The position numbers and the translations under genes were made by a program. Shown here piece by piece: positions 9,301 to 18,600 of a DNA stretch of 64,000 bases. The stretch is from positions 1-64,000 of the IMG/VR virus record IMGVR_UViG_3300046804_003510; one strand, 5' to 3'. Position 1 is the stretch's first letter. Each line of letters starts with the position of its first letter. The notes under the pieces were generated by a model. The model searched no databases. It saw nothing but the letters and a program-made list of their open reading frames with translations, and was not told the DNA's origin. The stretch comes from a virus.

Positions 9301-11592
9301 TCAGCAATCAAATTGACTGATAATTATACAGTAAAATCTTTAAGTATTGTCTCTGGAGGAAAAAATTATATAAATGCCCCAAGCATAAATTTATATAATA
9401 GAAAAGAAAATGAATTAATTTCAAATTTTTCTGCTACCTCTACTTTAAAAAATTCTTCTATAAATGAAATTGTTATCACCAATCCAGGTTCTGGATTAAG
9501 GTCTGGTGATAGTGAATTATTATTTACAGGTAACACCAACGGATTTAAAATTTTAAATGTTTCTGTAGTAGGAAGTTCTCCATATACAGTAACTTTAACT
9601 TTAAAAACACCTTCATCTGGGTTTACTACATCAAATCCATTGCCAGTTTCTGTTGGAGATGAAGTTTTTATAGAAGGAATTTCTGCTTCTGGGAATGGAT
9701 TTAACTCCAGTGACTATAACTATGAAACATTTACAGTAACTTCTGTAGACCCAGCTTACAACTCTCAAGATGCTGCTACAATTGAGTATGAGTTAAATTC
9801 TAATCCAGGTTCTTATAACAGTTCTTTAAGTTATAATGCTTATGTTACTCCTTCTTCATATTTGCCAGAAGTTAATGTAACTTTAACTCAAAATCAATTT
9901 TTTAATAATGAAAATGTAGACAGCACTGAAATTATTGATAATACAAATAATAATCCCATAACAAATGTACTGAAAGTTAAAAACTCTAAAAATATTTCTG
10001 TTGATGATTTATTGATAGGAAAATCATCATCATCTAAAGGAACAGTTTCTGAAATTACTACCTTTAATTCAACCTTTGGAGTAAATTCTAGTGTTTCTGA
10101 AACTCTTGGGGGAAAAGAAAATAGAGGATATCTTTCATCAAATGTACAAAAACTTCCTGATAATAATTATTACCAAAAGTTTTCATATTCTCTGAAGAGT
10201 AAAAAATCCTTTGAGGATTGGAATTCTTCTGTTTCTGATACATCTCATATTGCAGGATATAAAAAGTTTAGTGATTTGTCTGTAGAATCAGTTGGAATTG
10301 GGACAACCCAATCAATTAAAACTGATTCGTCATCATTATTAAATGTAGTGTTGAACTCTTATGGAAATGTAAATTCTATTGTAAATTATGATTTAGTCAA
10401 TGAAATTGATCTAGAAGATAATAGTAATTTGTATACAGAGTACTTAAGATTTGGTAGATTAAGATTTGGTCAAAGTTTATATTCTACAGACAATAGGGTT
10501 CTTTCTATTGATGATATTTCAAATCTTTTTAATACTGAACCAATATCACCAACAATTATTATAGATTCCAATTTAATTTCAGATTCTACAGTTTTAAAAT
10601 ATCAATTTTACTTGACTTCTTCAAGTTCTTTCTTAGGAGAATTAATATATCCAGAAATTTTTGAATTGTTGGTCACAAATAATGAAACTATTAACCTGAC
10701 TTCATATTCTTATTATTTTGACTTTGTAAATGCTTATCAGAATTCTTTTGTTGGATACTTTACTGCCAATACTAATCCATTGAATTCTAATGAAATTATC
10801 TTAAAATTTACACCAAGTAATCCATTTAATACAATCGACATTAGATCCATAAGAGAAAGTTCTAGAGGTTCTGTTGGAATTGCAACAACTTCATTTGGAT
10901 ATGTTAAGAATGTAGAAGTTAATCATTCTTATTCTGGAATTGGATCAACAGTATTTTATTCAATTTCCACAACAAATTGCAAATCTGGGACTGTTCTAGT
11001 TGGTCTTTCATCAATTACAAATAAAATAGAAAAATCTCTAGAATTATCTTTTGTAAAAACCGAAAATGATATTTTTGTAAGTCAATATGCAGAAAATCAA
11101 TTAGTAGATTTAGGAAGTATTAATGTAAATATTAATGGTTCCAACTTAGAATTTACTTACACAGGAATTTCTGGTATAGGAGCTACTGTTCAAGCAAACC
11201 TAAAATTAATTACTAATTCTTATGCTGGATATGATAGTGTAACTAATAGTATTTCTAAATTTGCAAGCAATCAAACTATATCCAACTCATCTTCAATAGG
11301 AATTTCTACAGTCTCTGGAATATATGGATATACAAAATATATCATAGAAATAGAGCAAACTGTTGGAGTAACTACTCAAAGAGGAGTTGTTCAAATCAAT
11401 TCTCTCCACTCTGGAGATTACTTAAATAATATTGTATATGATCCAAATGGAGATATTGATTTAAATGATTTTAATTTTGAAACTCAATATGATATTGGAG
11501 GAAATAATTATACTTTATACTTTAATCCAATAACTTCAGCTAATTATAAAATTACCACTTATGAATCAAGTTTATTATCTCCAGACCAATAA
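3337..11592 (+). CDS. 7: Giant baseplate wedge protein gp7-like, with YHYH domain
   Basis: A 2751-residue structural protein (T4 gp7 is 1032). The N-terminal about 250 residues (IPEFILSENPNFVEFFKQYY; ARTFYQTKGTDEAFKILFKV) are the conserved part next to gp6 in marine T4-like phages. After this come long beta-rich regions with repeated segments of the form SGGxxYxxxPxIxI (for example near residues 750, 780, 1130, 1410, 1925 and 2005). Residues about 1225-1348 match a YHYH-type domain: H1244-SPIVGWAYDGCPIYGPFAY, then NGRFCVTPEYPNG and a YAYFC segment in the place of the YHYH tetrad. Position between gp6 and gp8 supports the gp7 call. The large insertions are probably peripheral or receptor-facing. 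Cell location: outer baseplate. Confidence 0.75.
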   Translation: MNQEKKVVKISDIVENQIPEFILSENPNFVEFFKQYYISQEFQGSTIDIAENLISYKNLDSFDLTNLISETTLTSNVQFFDDVINVESTNGWPKEYGLLKIDDEIITYTGITSTSFTGCIRGFSGTSSLTEENNPEFLVFSETETSEHSSGSIVENLSNLFLKEFFKKIKYQFTPGFEEIEFDSQINVQNFVSKARTFYQTKGTDEAFKILFKVLYAEDVKIIKPFERCFTTSDDQWRVVETFVCELVSGNPLNINGQTLYQDNFPQYNISKANGSIYDVESFSIDNKSYYKVQIFSGYSNNLNPKGSIEGTFVSTPKTFSVEHVSVGSTILTVDSTVGFGNTGTLEIGNLTIDYTDKTNNQFLGISTTAITSGISTGSKIFSDHFIYAYEENSNDVVKFKLCNVLSGLNDSDVLYAYDGDPILIDHLGSTEESTFLNSFAYNNPITISCGVCVNNITTEIRNNQQEGFSVLTGTGLCKYPHKLKTGDLVDLYLRNTNQVIAKDILVNVLNSKEFTVSAISISQQYGESLTNLLNKEILFKRQVKKTPYNNLNLTANIQDSYVDDDSYYVTSNGFPEYQIAPLTFDRVFSILNENTLETTQNHYYQIGDEVSVVSYQTSSEFENKIGIKTGTSYFVNRINGFQINLTEARENIESSEYVNYFEYDEDNNISAQIQSITLIPTSLYNESNLDIQSNKLFKKFKKIPEQSLIKTETSPGNIGVFVNGIELKNYKSFDKIYYGPIESVTVLNSGYDYNLLNPPQFEIEGTTYSDTEIIPQLKGSLVNIVVTDPGFDYVETPTVRILGGNNTSVVTEVKMKNVTNEVAFNATTLSTVVDTVNDKLKFGTPHRFVVGEPIIYKTFGTTPIGIGTAPSDGFLSDGSVYYAANIGAGTSISLAFTKQDALNNQNLINLRTYGGGFQRFVSTLKKKGIDEINIIQNEGEFEYKKVSFISEDVDTQDNIITIENHGFLTGDEVAYTWEPISGFNGQSIGGLSENVYYYVVKLDDDRLKLSSTKDEVNYVDLTSTEDYSIYFLQYSPIRVEISGSTSVNGLSQLGYSAEISFAVKGKVIGARIKRTPSIRTDKFGNLSILNYEKYPKVNVIKGSGASFATLVEDGQIKDVIIKSSGSGYFNTIELSVNGIGFGAQLKPVISNGQIIDVDIVSAGVGYASTNTTISIQSIGNDVKLKANLTSLTINDVEKYGTSDIEDGSTFGKNYAFIGNTYGVYFLNQKLKQYLNISSTPTSHSPIVGWAYDGCPIYGPFAYQNIDGSGGIVRMRSGYTYQSTIPSNYKFVEDYIFTNTGTLDKYNGRFCVTPEYPNGVYAYFCTLDNNNVPEYPYVIGPNYNFIPEEENFDLRNTQNLNFNNLNIVKWTVPYRVEDTKSKYEYFEFFRSPNKKDILIEQTSTGFVDSIKVIDGGSNYQINDSLVFDNEYTSGFGAIAKVSEISGVAVTSILSQSRSLSNVTFVCDGNIVTGIASTYHSLENGSYVNISGISTSSFETIEGFRKVDVSDVQTTLSANVGPSTITGIVTSIQVNSSLTLFDIDSQIKVDNEIMKVIGKDYKNNLLGVLRPASAPLHGSSTIVNLLPNKFTLDSLSINSSFSEVNQYYYFNSQESVSIGTSSGPGIGNTLTINPLGYGLPFVKYVPTGGIYLPNHHFNTGDKILYSTGTSTIVSNFGNLNTLSELYVIKIDSDVIGIVTTKSHISNQEAILKYTSAGSGNLHKFSTDKNIVSGDIVNNSCVVSTASTHGLSVGDTIKLNVISGVSTSYVVGYSTSTNRLLINGSVNPKIDVFYNDIVTFDLSSGSLSGKDFNLHSDKNFLNPYFGTVDSGVEVEKTSTQLVLTITEHTPNLYYYLSDSNVDESVVEYNQLNINQSRYNTESVINSVASKNFTINLNNTPERLTYNNSSDLSYSVLSGDSSGPISKVEIVSGGNSYKKLPKISSVTSDNGFGCNLITNSESIGKIQKTKVVNTQFICPSDATLKPTSKVFSAIKLTDNYTVKSLSIVSGGKNYINAPSINLYNRKENELISNFSATSTLKNSSINEIVITNPGSGLRSGDSELLFTGNTNGFKILNVSVVGSSPYTVTLTLKTPSSGFTTSNPLPVSVGDEVFIEGISASGNGFNSSDYNYETFTVTSVDPAYNSQDAATIEYELNSNPGSYNSSLSYNAYVTPSSYLPEVNVTLTQNQFFNNENVDSTEIIDNTNNNPITNVLKVKNSKNISVDDLLIGKSSSSKGTVSEITTFNSTFGVNSSVSETLGGKENRGYLSSNVQKLPDNNYYQKFSYSLKSKKSFEDWNSSVSDTSHIAGYKKFSDLSVESVGIGTTQSIKTDSSSLLNVVLNSYGNVNSIVNYDLVNEIDLEDNSNLYTEYLRFGRLRFGQSLYSTDNRVLSIDDISNLFNTEPISPTIIIDSNLISDSTVLKYQFYLTSSSSFLGELIYPEIFELLVTNNETINLTSYSYYFDFVNAYQNSFVGYFTANTNPLNSNEIILKFTPSNPFNTIDIRSIRESSRGSVGIATTSFGYVKNVEVNHSYSGIGSTVFYSISTTNCKSGTVLVGLSSITNKIEKSLELSFVKTENDIFVSQYAENQLVDLGSINVNINGSNLEFTYTGISGIGATVQANLKLITNSYAGYDSVTNSISKFASNQTISNSSSIGISTVSGIYGYTKYIIEIEQTVGVTTQRGVVQINSLHSGDYLNNIVYDPNGDIDLNDFNFETQYDIGGNNYTLYFNPITSANYKITTYESSLLSPDQ

Positions 11593-11607
11593 TAGAAATT
11601 TCTAACA

Positions 11608-14031
11608 ATGCCTAGTAACGATATATTTACAGTATATACTCCCTCCATTTTTGGAAGAACTTCTTTTCCATTGAGGCACAAAAACGAAGCAATTTTTTAT
11701 AAAACTTTTAATTCAGAAGATTCTGATGTTGTTAATTTAGTTACTGATATCATTAATATCCCAAATCATTTCTTCAAAACTGGAGAACCATTAAAATATA
11801 CTATTGATTCTGGAGAAACCAAACTTGGAATATCAACTTTAAGTCCAGGGGCTCTTGGTATTACAACACAATTGCCTGGTGTAGTGTATCCAATTGTTGT
11901 GGATAAAGATAATATCAGAATATCTTTAGCCTCTACCTATGCTCAAAATAATGAGTATGTGGACATAACATCACTAGGAATTGGTACTCATTCATTTGAA
12001 GCATATAAGCAAAACACAAAATGTTTAATTACAATTAATAATATTATTCAATCTCCAATTTCTACTGGATCTACTGTTGAAGTTTTAGATTATACTCAAT
12101 CAAGTTTAACACTTAATGATTTAAATAATGTAAAAGTAGGAAAATGTTTAAAAATAAATGGAGAAATAGTTAGGGTTTCTTCTATTAATTATAATACAGA
12201 CACTGTAAATATTTCTAGAGGTTCAAGTGTTTTAGGAACAGAACTAACCCCATTTTCAAGTTCAATTATAGGAAGTGTCATAGAAGTTTTATCTGGCAAT
12301 TACAATATCATCAAAGATGTAATTTATTTTGACGAACCTCCTTTGGAAGGCAAAAAAGCAAAATATAAAATTTCAACTTCTGATATTAACTATGCAAATT
12401 ATAGTTTTAATTTATTAACAGATTTATTAAAAAAAGGGTCTCAAGTTCTTTTATTGTGGACAAACCCTCCAATAGAAATTCCAACACAAAAATTTTATTA
12501 TATTATTGAAAATAGTCCAAATAATTTTAGTTTAGCAGAAACTCTTTCTGATGCAATCAACGGAACTAAAGTTATCTTTAGTAATGTATCTGCAAATGAA
12601 TTTCCAATTAGTGATTTTGAAATTGTATATTTTTATCCTAGCGAGGAAAATGCTTTTAATGGAAGAGTTTTCTTAAGATCTAATTATGATGGAAACACAG
12701 TTTTTGATGATGTTTCTGAGCAATTTACTGGAATTACAAGTTCTTTTGAATTAACTACTTCAGGAATCAGTACTGTAGGAATAAAAAGTGATAATGGAAT
12801 TTTATTAATTAATAATATTTTTCAATATCCAGAGTCTGATGAAGCATTTTCTTTTGTAGAATCTGGAGGAGGAACTTTTGTAAATTTTGTAGGATTTGGA
12901 ACTACTGGGTTTACTGGAAAAACCTATGATGTAAATGTGAAAGGATATCCTAGGGGAGGAATTATTGTTTCTTATGGAACTACTTCTGGATCATACTATC
13001 AACCATTAACTGCATACAGTGACCTTCCTTTATCAGGTTCAACATCTGGAATAGGAGCTTCAGTTTCATTTGATACTGACCAATATGGAAATATTGCTAA
13101 TTTTAGATTTACAAACAGAGGATATAATTATAAAGTTGGAGAAATTTTAGTTCCTTTAAACACAACTGGTATTGGAACTCAAGTAAATGACGATAAAATT
13201 CACATTACTATAGATGAGGTAACTAAAGACTCCTTTAATGCTTGGAATATTGGAATTTTATATAAATTAGATGATTTGAGTAGTAAAACTAATGGAGTGA
13301 GAAAAACATTTAGTTTAACTAAAAATGGACAAAGACTTAGCTTTGATGCTGAAACTCAATATGAAATAGAACTTCAATATAATCTTTTAGTGTTTATAAA
13401 TGATGTTTTACAAACACCCAATACTTCTTATGTTTTTAATGGTGGTTCTATTATAACATTTACTGAACCAATCCCAGAAGGGAGTAATGTTAAAATTTAT
13501 TTTTACAAAGGATATTCTGATGATACTTCATTATCTTCTGTAGTTCCAAAATTAAAAGAGGGAGACATTCTTCAATTACAACAAGACATTTATAGTCCAC
13601 CCCCAGTAGAGCAAAAAGAAAGAATCATTAAAGAATTTACAAGTGCTGATGTATTAAGAACTAATGTATATTCTGATATTGGCATTTCTGATGATTCTTC
13701 TCAATTAAGGTCTATAACTTGGACCCCACAAAAAGCAGATTTAATTTTGGATGGAGAATTTTTAAGTAAATCAAGACCAGAGCAAAATTCTGGAATTACA
13801 TCTTTTACAAAAGTTGCTTCTTATGTTGGTTCTTTCAGTGGGATTAATACAGATTTGATAGGAATTACAACTACTAGTCTTTTAATTGGTGATTATATTG
13901 AAGGTAATTATGTTGGAACTGGTGTCACAATTGTTTCCATAGGTTCAAGTATTGTTGGGGTCGGTTCTACAAGTTATATTTCTGCCCCTGGAGTAACTAC
14001 ATCATTACTTTCATTATATAGAAAATCATAA
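11608..14031 (+). CDS. Baseplate or tail structural protein, 807 aa
   Basis: An 807-residue protein between gp7 and gp8 with no T4 counterpart in this position. It is beta-rich and low in Cys. It contains three copies of a short strand motif hhINxhhQxP (LITINNIIQSPI, LLINNIFQYPES, LVFINDVLQTPN), each opening a domain that also has GIGT or GISTVG loops, plus one GYNYKVGEILV segment similar to repeats of gp7 and gp14. It starts 15 bases after gp7 and ends 25 bases before gp8. It is likely a peripheral baseplate or short-fibre protein; it could also be a split-off distal part of gp7. Confidence 0.6.
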   Translation: MPSNDIFTVYTPSIFGRTSFPLRHKNEAIFYKTFNSEDSDVVNLVTDIINIPNHFFKTGEPLKYTIDSGETKLGISTLSPGALGITTQLPGVVYPIVVDKDNIRISLASTYAQNNEYVDITSLGIGTHSFEAYKQNTKCLITINNIIQSPISTGSTVEVLDYTQSSLTLNDLNNVKVGKCLKINGEIVRVSSINYNTDTVNISRGSSVLGTELTPFSSSIIGSVIEVLSGNYNIIKDVIYFDEPPLEGKKAKYKISTSDINYANYSFNLLTDLLKKGSQVLLLWTNPPIEIPTQKFYYIIENSPNNFSLAETLSDAINGTKVIFSNVSANEFPISDFEIVYFYPSEENAFNGRVFLRSNYDGNTVFDDVSEQFTGITSSFELTTSGISTVGIKSDNGILLINNIFQYPESDEAFSFVESGGGTFVNFVGFGTTGFTGKTYDVNVKGYPRGGIIVSYGTTSGSYYQPLTAYSDLPLSGSTSGIGASVSFDTDQYGNIANFRFTNRGYNYKVGEILVPLNTTGIGTQVNDDKIHITIDEVTKDSFNAWNIGILYKLDDLSSKTNGVRKTFSLTKNGQRLSFDAETQYEIELQYNLLVFINDVLQTPNTSYVFNGGSIITFTEPIPEGSNVKIYFYKGYSDDTSLSSVVPKLKEGDILQLQQDIYSPPPVEQKERIIKEFTSADVLRTNVYSDIGISDDSSQLRSITWTPQKADLILDGEFLSKSRPEQNSGITSFTKVASYVGSFSGINTDLIGITTTSLLIGDYIEGNYVGTGVTIVSIGSSIVGVGSTSYISAPGVTTSLLSLYRKS

Positions 14032-14037
14032 TAAATA
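14030..14037 (+). promoter_or_regulatory. Possible late promoter box for gp8
   Basis: AATAAATA at the stop codon of the 807-aa gene, 20 bases before the ATG of gp8. It has a one-base deviation from TATAAATA and the same spacing as other late boxes here. In such AT-rich DNA this could be chance. Confidence 0.4.
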
Positions 14038-14056
14038 AGATAAAATACTAATTCAA

Positions 14057-15619
14057 ATGGCTGTAGTAACCGATAAGTTAAGGATACTTAACTGTTCTAA
14101 TTTTATTGATGATGTTTCCAGTGGAGGTTATTATACTTTTATTGGTTTTCCAAACGCTACAACACTGTATCCAAACTGGGATTCTTCTAGACCAGACCCT
14201 ACTGACAATTATCTTTACTTAAATTCTTATAGAGACAATATTTTAGGTGTCAAAAAAATAACTTCTTCTGATGTAGTAAGAGTAATACCAAAAATTGTTT
14301 GGACTAATGGAAAAAAATATGAAATGTATAGACACGATTATAGTGTTTATAATTTAACTCCAGTAACTGGTGCAACTAGGTTATATGATGCTTCCTATTA
14401 TGTAATGAATAGTGAGTATAAGGTTTATATTTGTATTAACAATAATTCTCTGCCATCAAACCAAAATCAAGGTTCAATTTCTACTCAAGAACCTTTGCAT
14501 ACTGATTTAACACCTAGATTAGAGTCTGATGGGTATATGTGGAAATATCTTTATACTTTGTCCCCATCAGATGTTTTAAAATTTGATTCTACAAATTATA
14601 TTAGTGTTCCAAATGATTGGGAAGGAACTGCAAATGAAGAAATATCAAGAATTAGGGATAATGCAGTGGATGGAAAAATTGAAACCATCATTATTGAAGA
14701 TAATACTGCCACATATCCCCTTCCTAGTCAAACTTTAACTAATGTTCCCATTAAAGGTGATGGAACATCTACAGATGAAACAACTGATGCTATGGCTTCT
14801 GTTGTTTTTGATGAGAATGGAAAACCCGTTGAAGTTATTGTTACTGATGGTGGAAAAGGATACACTTTTGGAACTTTAGATTTAAATTCTATTTTATCTC
14901 CAACAAGTGGAACTAAAGCAATTTTTAATGTAATTATTCCTCCTCCAGGAGGTCATGGAGCACACATTTATGATGAATTAGGAGCATTTAGAGCATTAGT
15001 CTATAGTAGAATTGAAAATGATTCAACAAATCCAGATTTCATGGTGGGAAATCAATTTTCTAGAATTGGTATTGTAAAAAATGTAAAATCATTTGGAACT
15101 AATAATTCTTTTTCAGATACTAGTGGATCAGGACTTCATGCTGTAAAATTAACTGGTGATGCTTCTGGAGAAACTCTTGATTCAACAATTACTCAAAGTA
15201 ATACTGGAGCAATAGGAAATTTAGTTAGTTTTGATACAACAACAAAAGTATTAACATATATTCAACCAAGAACTAATAATATTGATACTTATGTTGATGG
15301 TGGAGGAAATTATCAAATTGATTATCAATTTGGGAATAGTATTAGTGGATTGCAAACTGCTACTACATATGATTTAAATTCTTTTGATACTAGTTCTTTA
15401 GTGATTAATGGAAATTCATATTCAGTAGACACTTCATTTTCTGGAATTAGTACAAGTGTTGGAGGAACTACTTATTATTTGGGACAAAGTTTTACTTCAG
15501 GACTTTCTTCGCCAGACATAAATACAAAGAGTGGTGATATTGTCTATGTTGATAATAGATCGTCAGTAACTAGATCATCACAACAAAGAGAAGATATTAA
15601 AATCATTTTAGAATTCTAA
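14057..15619 (+). CDS. 8: Baseplate wedge subunit gp8
   Basis: A 520-residue protein (T4 gp8 is 334). The N-terminal 190 residues keep gp8 features: FIGFPNATTLYPNWDSSRPDP, a central VYICINN strand, LTPRLESDGYMWKYLYTLSP and NYISVPND, matching the GYVWEYLFEIPP...EYIVVP region of T4 gp8. The C-terminal half is extra and carries one EVIVTDGGKGYTFG repeat of the type found in gp7 and gp14. gp8 dimerises and joins the wedge to gp7, gp10 and gp53. Confidence 0.8.
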   Translation: MAVVTDKLRILNCSNFIDDVSSGGYYTFIGFPNATTLYPNWDSSRPDPTDNYLYLNSYRDNILGVKKITSSDVVRVIPKIVWTNGKKYEMYRHDYSVYNLTPVTGATRLYDASYYVMNSEYKVYICINNNSLPSNQNQGSISTQEPLHTDLTPRLESDGYMWKYLYTLSPSDVLKFDSTNYISVPNDWEGTANEEISRIRDNAVDGKIETIIIEDNTATYPLPSQTLTNVPIKGDGTSTDETTDAMASVVFDENGKPVEVIVTDGGKGYTFGTLDLNSILSPTSGTKAIFNVIIPPPGGHGAHIYDELGAFRALVYSRIENDSTNPDFMVGNQFSRIGIVKNVKSFGTNNSFSDTSGSGLHAVKLTGDASGETLDSTITQSNTGAIGNLVSFDTTTKVLTYIQPRTNNIDTYVDGGGNYQIDYQFGNSISGLQTATTYDLNSFDTSSLVINGNSYSVDTSFSGISTSVGGTTYYLGQSFTSGLSSPDINTKSGDIVYVDNRSSVTRSSQQREDIKIILEF

Positions 15620-15623
15620 AAAA

Positions 15624-18600
15624 ATGCCCCAAAGTACTAACTTAAACAAAAATCCATATTATGATGATTTTAGTGACTCAAAGAATTTTTACAAGGTTTT
15701 ATTTAAGCCTGGAGTCACTGTACAGACAAGAGAATTAACTACTTTACAATCAATTTTACAAAATCAAATTGAAAAACTTGGAGGAGCATTTTTTAAAAAG
15801 AATTCTGTAGTTGTTCCTGGAGGATTTGCTTATGATTCCTCCTTTTATGCTGTTGAAGTGGAAAAAACATATAAGGGAATTGATGTAGAAAGTTATTTTG
15901 AAAATCTTGTTGGACTTACTTTAACTGGAAGAACATCAAATGTAACTGCAAAGGTTGAAAAAGTTCTTTCCAGACAAGAATCTACAAGAACAAATACAAC
16001 ATTTTATATTAAATATCAAGCATCTTCTTCAGATAACTTTACTTCTAATGTGTTTTCTGATGGAGAGGAATTAGTTGTTAACGAAAATATTAACTTAGGA
16101 ACCAGTTCAATTTTAAGTGGGTCTCCTGTAGCAAAAACAATTTCTCCAACAAATAGAACATCAACGTCAGTAGGATCTGCTGCTAAAATTGATAATGGTG
16201 TTTATTTTGTGAGAGGATTTTTTGTAAATGTATTAAATGATGTTTTAATTTTAGATCAATATACAAATACACCATCTTATAGAGTTGGATTAAATATTGA
16301 TGAAGAAATTATAGATGTAAGTCAAGATTCATCATTATATGATAATGCTCAAGGATTTTCAAACTATGCTGCACCAGGAGCAGATAGATTAAAAATATCC
16401 TTATCCCTTACCAAAAAGAATTTAGATGATTTTAATGATGAAAATTTTATTGAACTTTTTAGAGTTGATGATGGAGTTTTAATTCAAATTAAAAATCCTA
16501 CAGAAGGGTCTTTGTTAGAGGATATTTTAGCAAGAAGAACCTTTGATGAATCTGGAAATTATTATGTAAGACCTTTTAATGTAGAAGCTTTAGAGTCATT
16601 AAATGATAATCTTGGTAATGGAGGACTTTATTCAGAAGGAGATGTAACTTCTAATGATATTGTTCCTTCAGTGGATACTGCAATCATCAAGGTATCTCCT
16701 GGAAAAGCTTATGTAAGAGGATATGAAGTCCCAACAAATACAGAACTTTTAAGTTTTCCTAAACCAAGAACAACTAAGCATGTAGAATCTTCATCTTCTG
16801 CTTTTTCTGTAGGTAATTTAATTAGAGTCAATAATGTTAAAAATGTTCCTTCTGTAGGATTGACTACTACAGCCACTGTTTCTTTGTATGATAAAAGATT
16901 AACTGGAGGTGTAGCACTTGGAACCACTATTGGTGTAGCTAGAATATATGATTATGCTTCACATATAGCATCATATGAGGATTCTTCAAGTCAATTTGAT
17001 TTACATTTGTTTGATATACAAACATATGGAACTATTCTTTCTAATTCAGATTTAACTTCTGTTGGAATAGGTTCTTATGTAAAAGGAAACAGTAGTGGTT
17101 CTACTGGGTTTATTAAAAACAAATCAGGACAAACATTAACTTTATATCAAGTATCTGGAGAATTTATTTCAAATGAAACTTTAGTTATAAATGGAATTGG
17201 TTCTACTGTTTCTGTTGGAACTTTTACCAATTATTCTATTAATGATGTTAGGTCTGTTTCTGATGGAACTTTTTCTGCAGATACAGTTCTGTCTGATGAA
17301 ATTGTTTTTTCTGGTCCATTTTCTTTTACAGCAGATGCTGGAATAGGAACTATTACATCAAATAATGGTTCATCATTTGCTTCAAGATTAAAAGTATCTG
17401 ATGTAATTAAGTTTTCTCAATCTGGAGTTGGGTCTGATATATATGCTCAAATTTCTGCTATTAATAATACAAAAACTACAATTACAATTAACTCTGGTTC
17501 AACAGTATTAAATGTTTGTTCTGGAGATATTGGAGTAAGCACATCACTTCAAAATATTTCAGTAATCAGACCTCAAATTATTCAATCTGATGATTCATCT
17601 TTAACTTCAAATCTGAATAATAAAAATATTGCTAATGTAGACTTTTTAAACTCAAACATTTATGTAAGAGTTTCGTATAATTCAGTATCAAAATCATCTA
17701 CAACTTTAACTCTTCCAAGTCTTTCTGGAACTGATTATGTCTATTCAACATACGATTCTGAAAGATATACAGTTGTAAATTCAGATGGTTCTGTTGAAAA
17801 TTTAGATTCTGCTACATTAACCATTACAAATGGTGGAAAGGATGCAGAATTCACTAATTTATCTTCAACAGCAGGGCCTTGTAAAGTTATAACTACTCAA
17901 ATTAAATCTAATGTATCTCAAAAGTTTAAGAAACTTTCTAGATGTAGTTCTTTAGTTGTAGCAAACACAAAATATAGCACTCCACCAAACGCTGGGTTAA
18001 CATACTCAACAATATATGGAACTAGAGTTGAAGATGATCAAATTAGTTTAAATACTGCTGATGTTGTATTTGTTCATGGGGTATTTGAATCTTCAACATC
18101 ATCAAGTCCAGTTCTTCCCTCAATCACTCTTTCTGGTTTATCTACTGTTGATGATTTAATTGTTGGAGAAGTTTTTGTAGGGGAAACTTCTGGAGCATCT
18201 GCAATTTATGCACAGAAAAAGAACACTTTAGAACTTTATTTAATTAATAAAAACAGTACTTCATTTATTTTAGGCGAAACTGTAACTTTTAAAGAAAGTG
18301 GATATACTGCAACAATTGTTCAAATTAATTCTGGAGACAAAAATATAGTAGATGAATTTGTACTAGATAATGGTCAAAGAGGATATTTCTATGATTTTGG
18401 AAGAATTGTCAGAAAAGATAGTTCAAGAGAACCCTCTGGAAGATTGTCAATTTTCTTTGATGCTTTTAATTATAATGCTAATGACTATGGAGATTTGGTG
18501 GCAGTTAATAGTTATCCAACAACATTAGATAAAAATTTAATTCCAATTTTTAAAGGAAATAGAAATACAGACATTATTGATATTAGACCAAAAGTATCTA

